Below are positions 4,500 to 5,904 of a DNA stretch of 5,904 nucleotides, in pieces. Under the pieces are notes generated by a model. That model was not told the DNA's origin, did no database searches, and saw nothing but the letters and a program-made list of their open reading frames with translations. This DNA is from an uncultured Clostridia bacterium (GTDB taxonomy: Bacteria > Bacillota > Clostridia > TANB77 > CAG-508). The stretch is taken from the NCBI GenBank assembly GCA_947632745.1, contig CANRQH010000086.1, positions 1 to 5,904 on the forward strand, written 5' to 3'. A program made the position numbers and the translations under genes. Numbering within the stretch: the first letter of the stretch is position 1; each line of letters begins with the position of its first letter.

Positions 4500-5904
4500 A
4501 TGAGCACAATAAGAACTTCAATAGTAGTACAAGATATGGCTTCCTCTGTGTTCGCAAGGATTAATTCAAATCTAAATAAAACTACAAGTGGTTTTAAGAA
4601 CTTAAATAATCAAATGTCTGTTGCACCTACAAAAGCAATTACTAATGCAGAAAAAATGAATGAATCAGCATTACAAACAGAACTAGCATATCAAGCAGAA
4701 TTACAAACATTGAAACAAGTAGAAAGTGAAGCTAGAAGAATAATTGCTGCGGAGGGAACACAGACAGCAAAAGCACAAGATATAATAGCAAGCGTACGAG
4801 AACAAAGAAATTTAGTTCAAAACTTAAAAACTGATTATGATAATGTTTCTAAAGGTATTAAACAAAGTAGTGATAATCAAGAAAAATTCAATAATTCAAT
4901 AAATACAGCAAATACTCATGGAAATAAATTATTAAGTACAATAAAAAATATAGCAGTAGCAGTTGGTGGAATTGCCGCAATAAAAGGAATGGTTGATTTA
5001 TCTGATACAGTAACAAGTAATAGAGCAAGACTAGAACTAATTGTAGACGATAACGGAAGTGTAGACGAATTAGAAAATAAAATATTTTCTATGGCCAATA
5101 GAACTAGATCGGACTTCCTGGATGTAACAAGTGTAGTGTCTAAATTAGGTATATTAGCGGGAGACAGTTTCAAAAACAACGATGAAATATTAGCATTTAC
5201 TGAACTTATGAATAAAAACTTTGCCATAGGTGGAGCAAGTATTCAAGAACAAACTTCTGCGATGTATCAATTAACACAAGCAATGGCATCTGGAAAACTG
5301 CAGGGTGATGAGTTCCGTTCAATAATGGAAAATGCACCTTTACTTGCAGAGGCAATTGCAGAATATACAGGAAAATCAAAAGGCGATCTTAAAGAATTAT
5401 CTAGTCAAGGTGTAATCACATCGGATATTATAAAAAATGCAATGTTTTCTGCTGCAGATAAAATAAATGAAAGATATAATAGAATGCCTATGACTTGGGG
5501 ACAAATTTGGACCAAAATGAAAAATGTTGCTGTAAAAGCATTGAATCCAGTTCTAGCAAAAATAAATGAACTTGCAAACAATCAACAAGTACAAGAAATG
5601 TTTAATATGTTCATAAATGGAGCAAGTTTAGCAGCACAAGCTATTTTAGCTTTAATAGAAGGTGTTTCGTGGCTAGTAAGTGTATTAGAGCCAGTTGCAC
5701 CTATTATTTTTGGAATAGTAGGAGCTTATGTAGCATTTAATATTATTTCCGGAATAGTAAGTGCAGTTCTAGGAGTGATGACTACAGCTCATGCAATTGC
5801 TGGTGCAGCAGAGATGCTTCATGCGGGAAAAACTTTACAAGCAACAGCAGCACAATGGGGACTAAATTCTGCATTATTAGCTTGTCCTATTACATGGATT
5901 GTTA
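4500..5904 (+). CDS. Phage tail tape measure protein, XkdO-like (3' end beyond the window)
   Basis: Sets tail length by serving as a scaffold inside the growing tube, and is ejected ahead of the DNA at infection. AAGGAGG at 4486-4492, seven bases before ATG 4500, fixes the start. The frame stays open for 468 codons to the window edge, so the protein is incomplete. Residues 1-45 are a short head; 50-135 form a charged, Gln/Glu/Lys-rich helical region likely to be coiled coil; 147-168 are hydrophobic. Residues about 165-345 are the tape measure N-terminal domain, with SDTVTSNRARLELI (168-181), QAMASGKLQGDEFRSIMENA (260-279), PLLAEAI (280-286), SSQGVITSDIIKNAM (301-315) and MTWGQIWTKMKN (331-342). 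Residues 388-427 are strongly hydrophobic and glycine-rich, and the last visible residues (ACPITWIV) begin another hydrophobic stretch, as is usual in this family. It directly follows its chaperone gene, as expected. Confidence 0.94.
   Translation, partial: MSTIRTSIVVQDMASSVFARINSNLNKTTSGFKNLNNQMSVAPTKAITNAEKMNESALQTELAYQAELQTLKQVESEARRIIAAEGTQTAKAQDIIASVREQRNLVQNLKTDYDNVSKGIKQSSDNQEKFNNSINTANTHGNKLLSTIKNIAVAVGGIAAIKGMVDLSDTVTSNRARLELIVDDNGSVDELENKIFSMANRTRSDFLDVTSVVSKLGILAGDSFKNNDEILAFTELMNKNFAIGGASIQEQTSAMYQLTQAMASGKLQGDEFRSIMENAPLLAEAIAEYTGKSKGDLKELSSQGVITSDIIKNAMFSAADKINERYNRMPMTWGQIWTKMKNVAVKALNPVLAKINELANNQQVQEMFNMFINGASLAAQAILALIEGVSWLVSVLEPVAPIIFGIVGAYVAFNIISGIVSAVLGVMTTAHAIAGAAEMLHAGKTLQATAAQWGLNSALLACPITWIV

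Noticed and set aside
4916..5227. Minus-strand reading frame of 103 codons
   Set aside because: It is antisense to the tape measure gene, which is open throughout and has a clear domain.
1..5904. CRISPR arrays, tRNA genes, insertion sequences, defence or toxin genes
   Set aside because: No spaced direct repeats, cloverleaf, transposase or other non-structural gene was seen; almost every base belongs to a tail or neck gene.

Overview
The window is a piece of the late structural operon of a contractile-tailed (myovirus-type) phage or prophage. All genes are on the + strand. The DNA is very AT-rich (about one third G+C by eye), with heavy use of AGA, ATA and AAA codons, strong AAGGAGG-type ribosome binding sites and normal TGG tryptophan codons. 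This points to a low-GC Bacillota host, most likely a clostridial one. No integrase, host gene or attachment site is present, so phage and prophage cannot be told apart. The gene order matches the B. subtilis PBSX/skin xkd/yqb cluster: head-tail connector, head-closure protein (XkdH/YqbH type), HK97-gp10-like protein (XkdI/YqbI type), tail terminator (XkdJ/YqbJ type), a YqzN/YkzM-type small protein, sheath (XkdK), tube (XkdM), tail assembly chaperone (XkdN), tape measure (XkdO).

Bases 1-1834 hold four head-completion and neck genes. They are tightly packed, with overlaps or gaps of a few bases at most. Bases 1818-2015 encode a 65-residue YqzN/YkzM-like protein. Bases 2018-3313 encode the tail sheath. 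A hairpin with a T-tract (3314-3350) separates the sheath from the tail tube gene (3367-3840). Bases 3868-4460 encode the tail assembly chaperone in two forms. Bases 4500-5904 are the first 468 codons of the tape measure gene, which runs off the window.

The most interesting element is a well-formed programmed -1 ribosomal frameshift signal at the end of the chaperone gene. The slippery heptamer A AAA AAC (4269-4275) lies directly before the zero-frame TAA. An 8-nt spacer follows, then a stem of 13 uninterrupted pairs (4284-4296 with 4311-4323, two of them G-U). The -1 frame then continues for 61 codons to a TAA at 4458-4460. It has no usable start codon of its own and reads like the conserved second half of XkdN-type chaperones. 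The predicted products are a 136-residue short form and a 197-residue fusion, analogous to lambda gpG and gpGT.

The genes cooperate as follows. Connector, closure and gp10-like proteins finish the DNA-filled head and make the neck. The terminator caps the tail. Tube protein polymerises along the tape measure with help from the two chaperone forms, and the sheath assembles around the tube. I see no defence, regulatory or otherwise undescribed system; apart from the recoding signal and the internal terminator-like hairpin this is an ordinary tail module.
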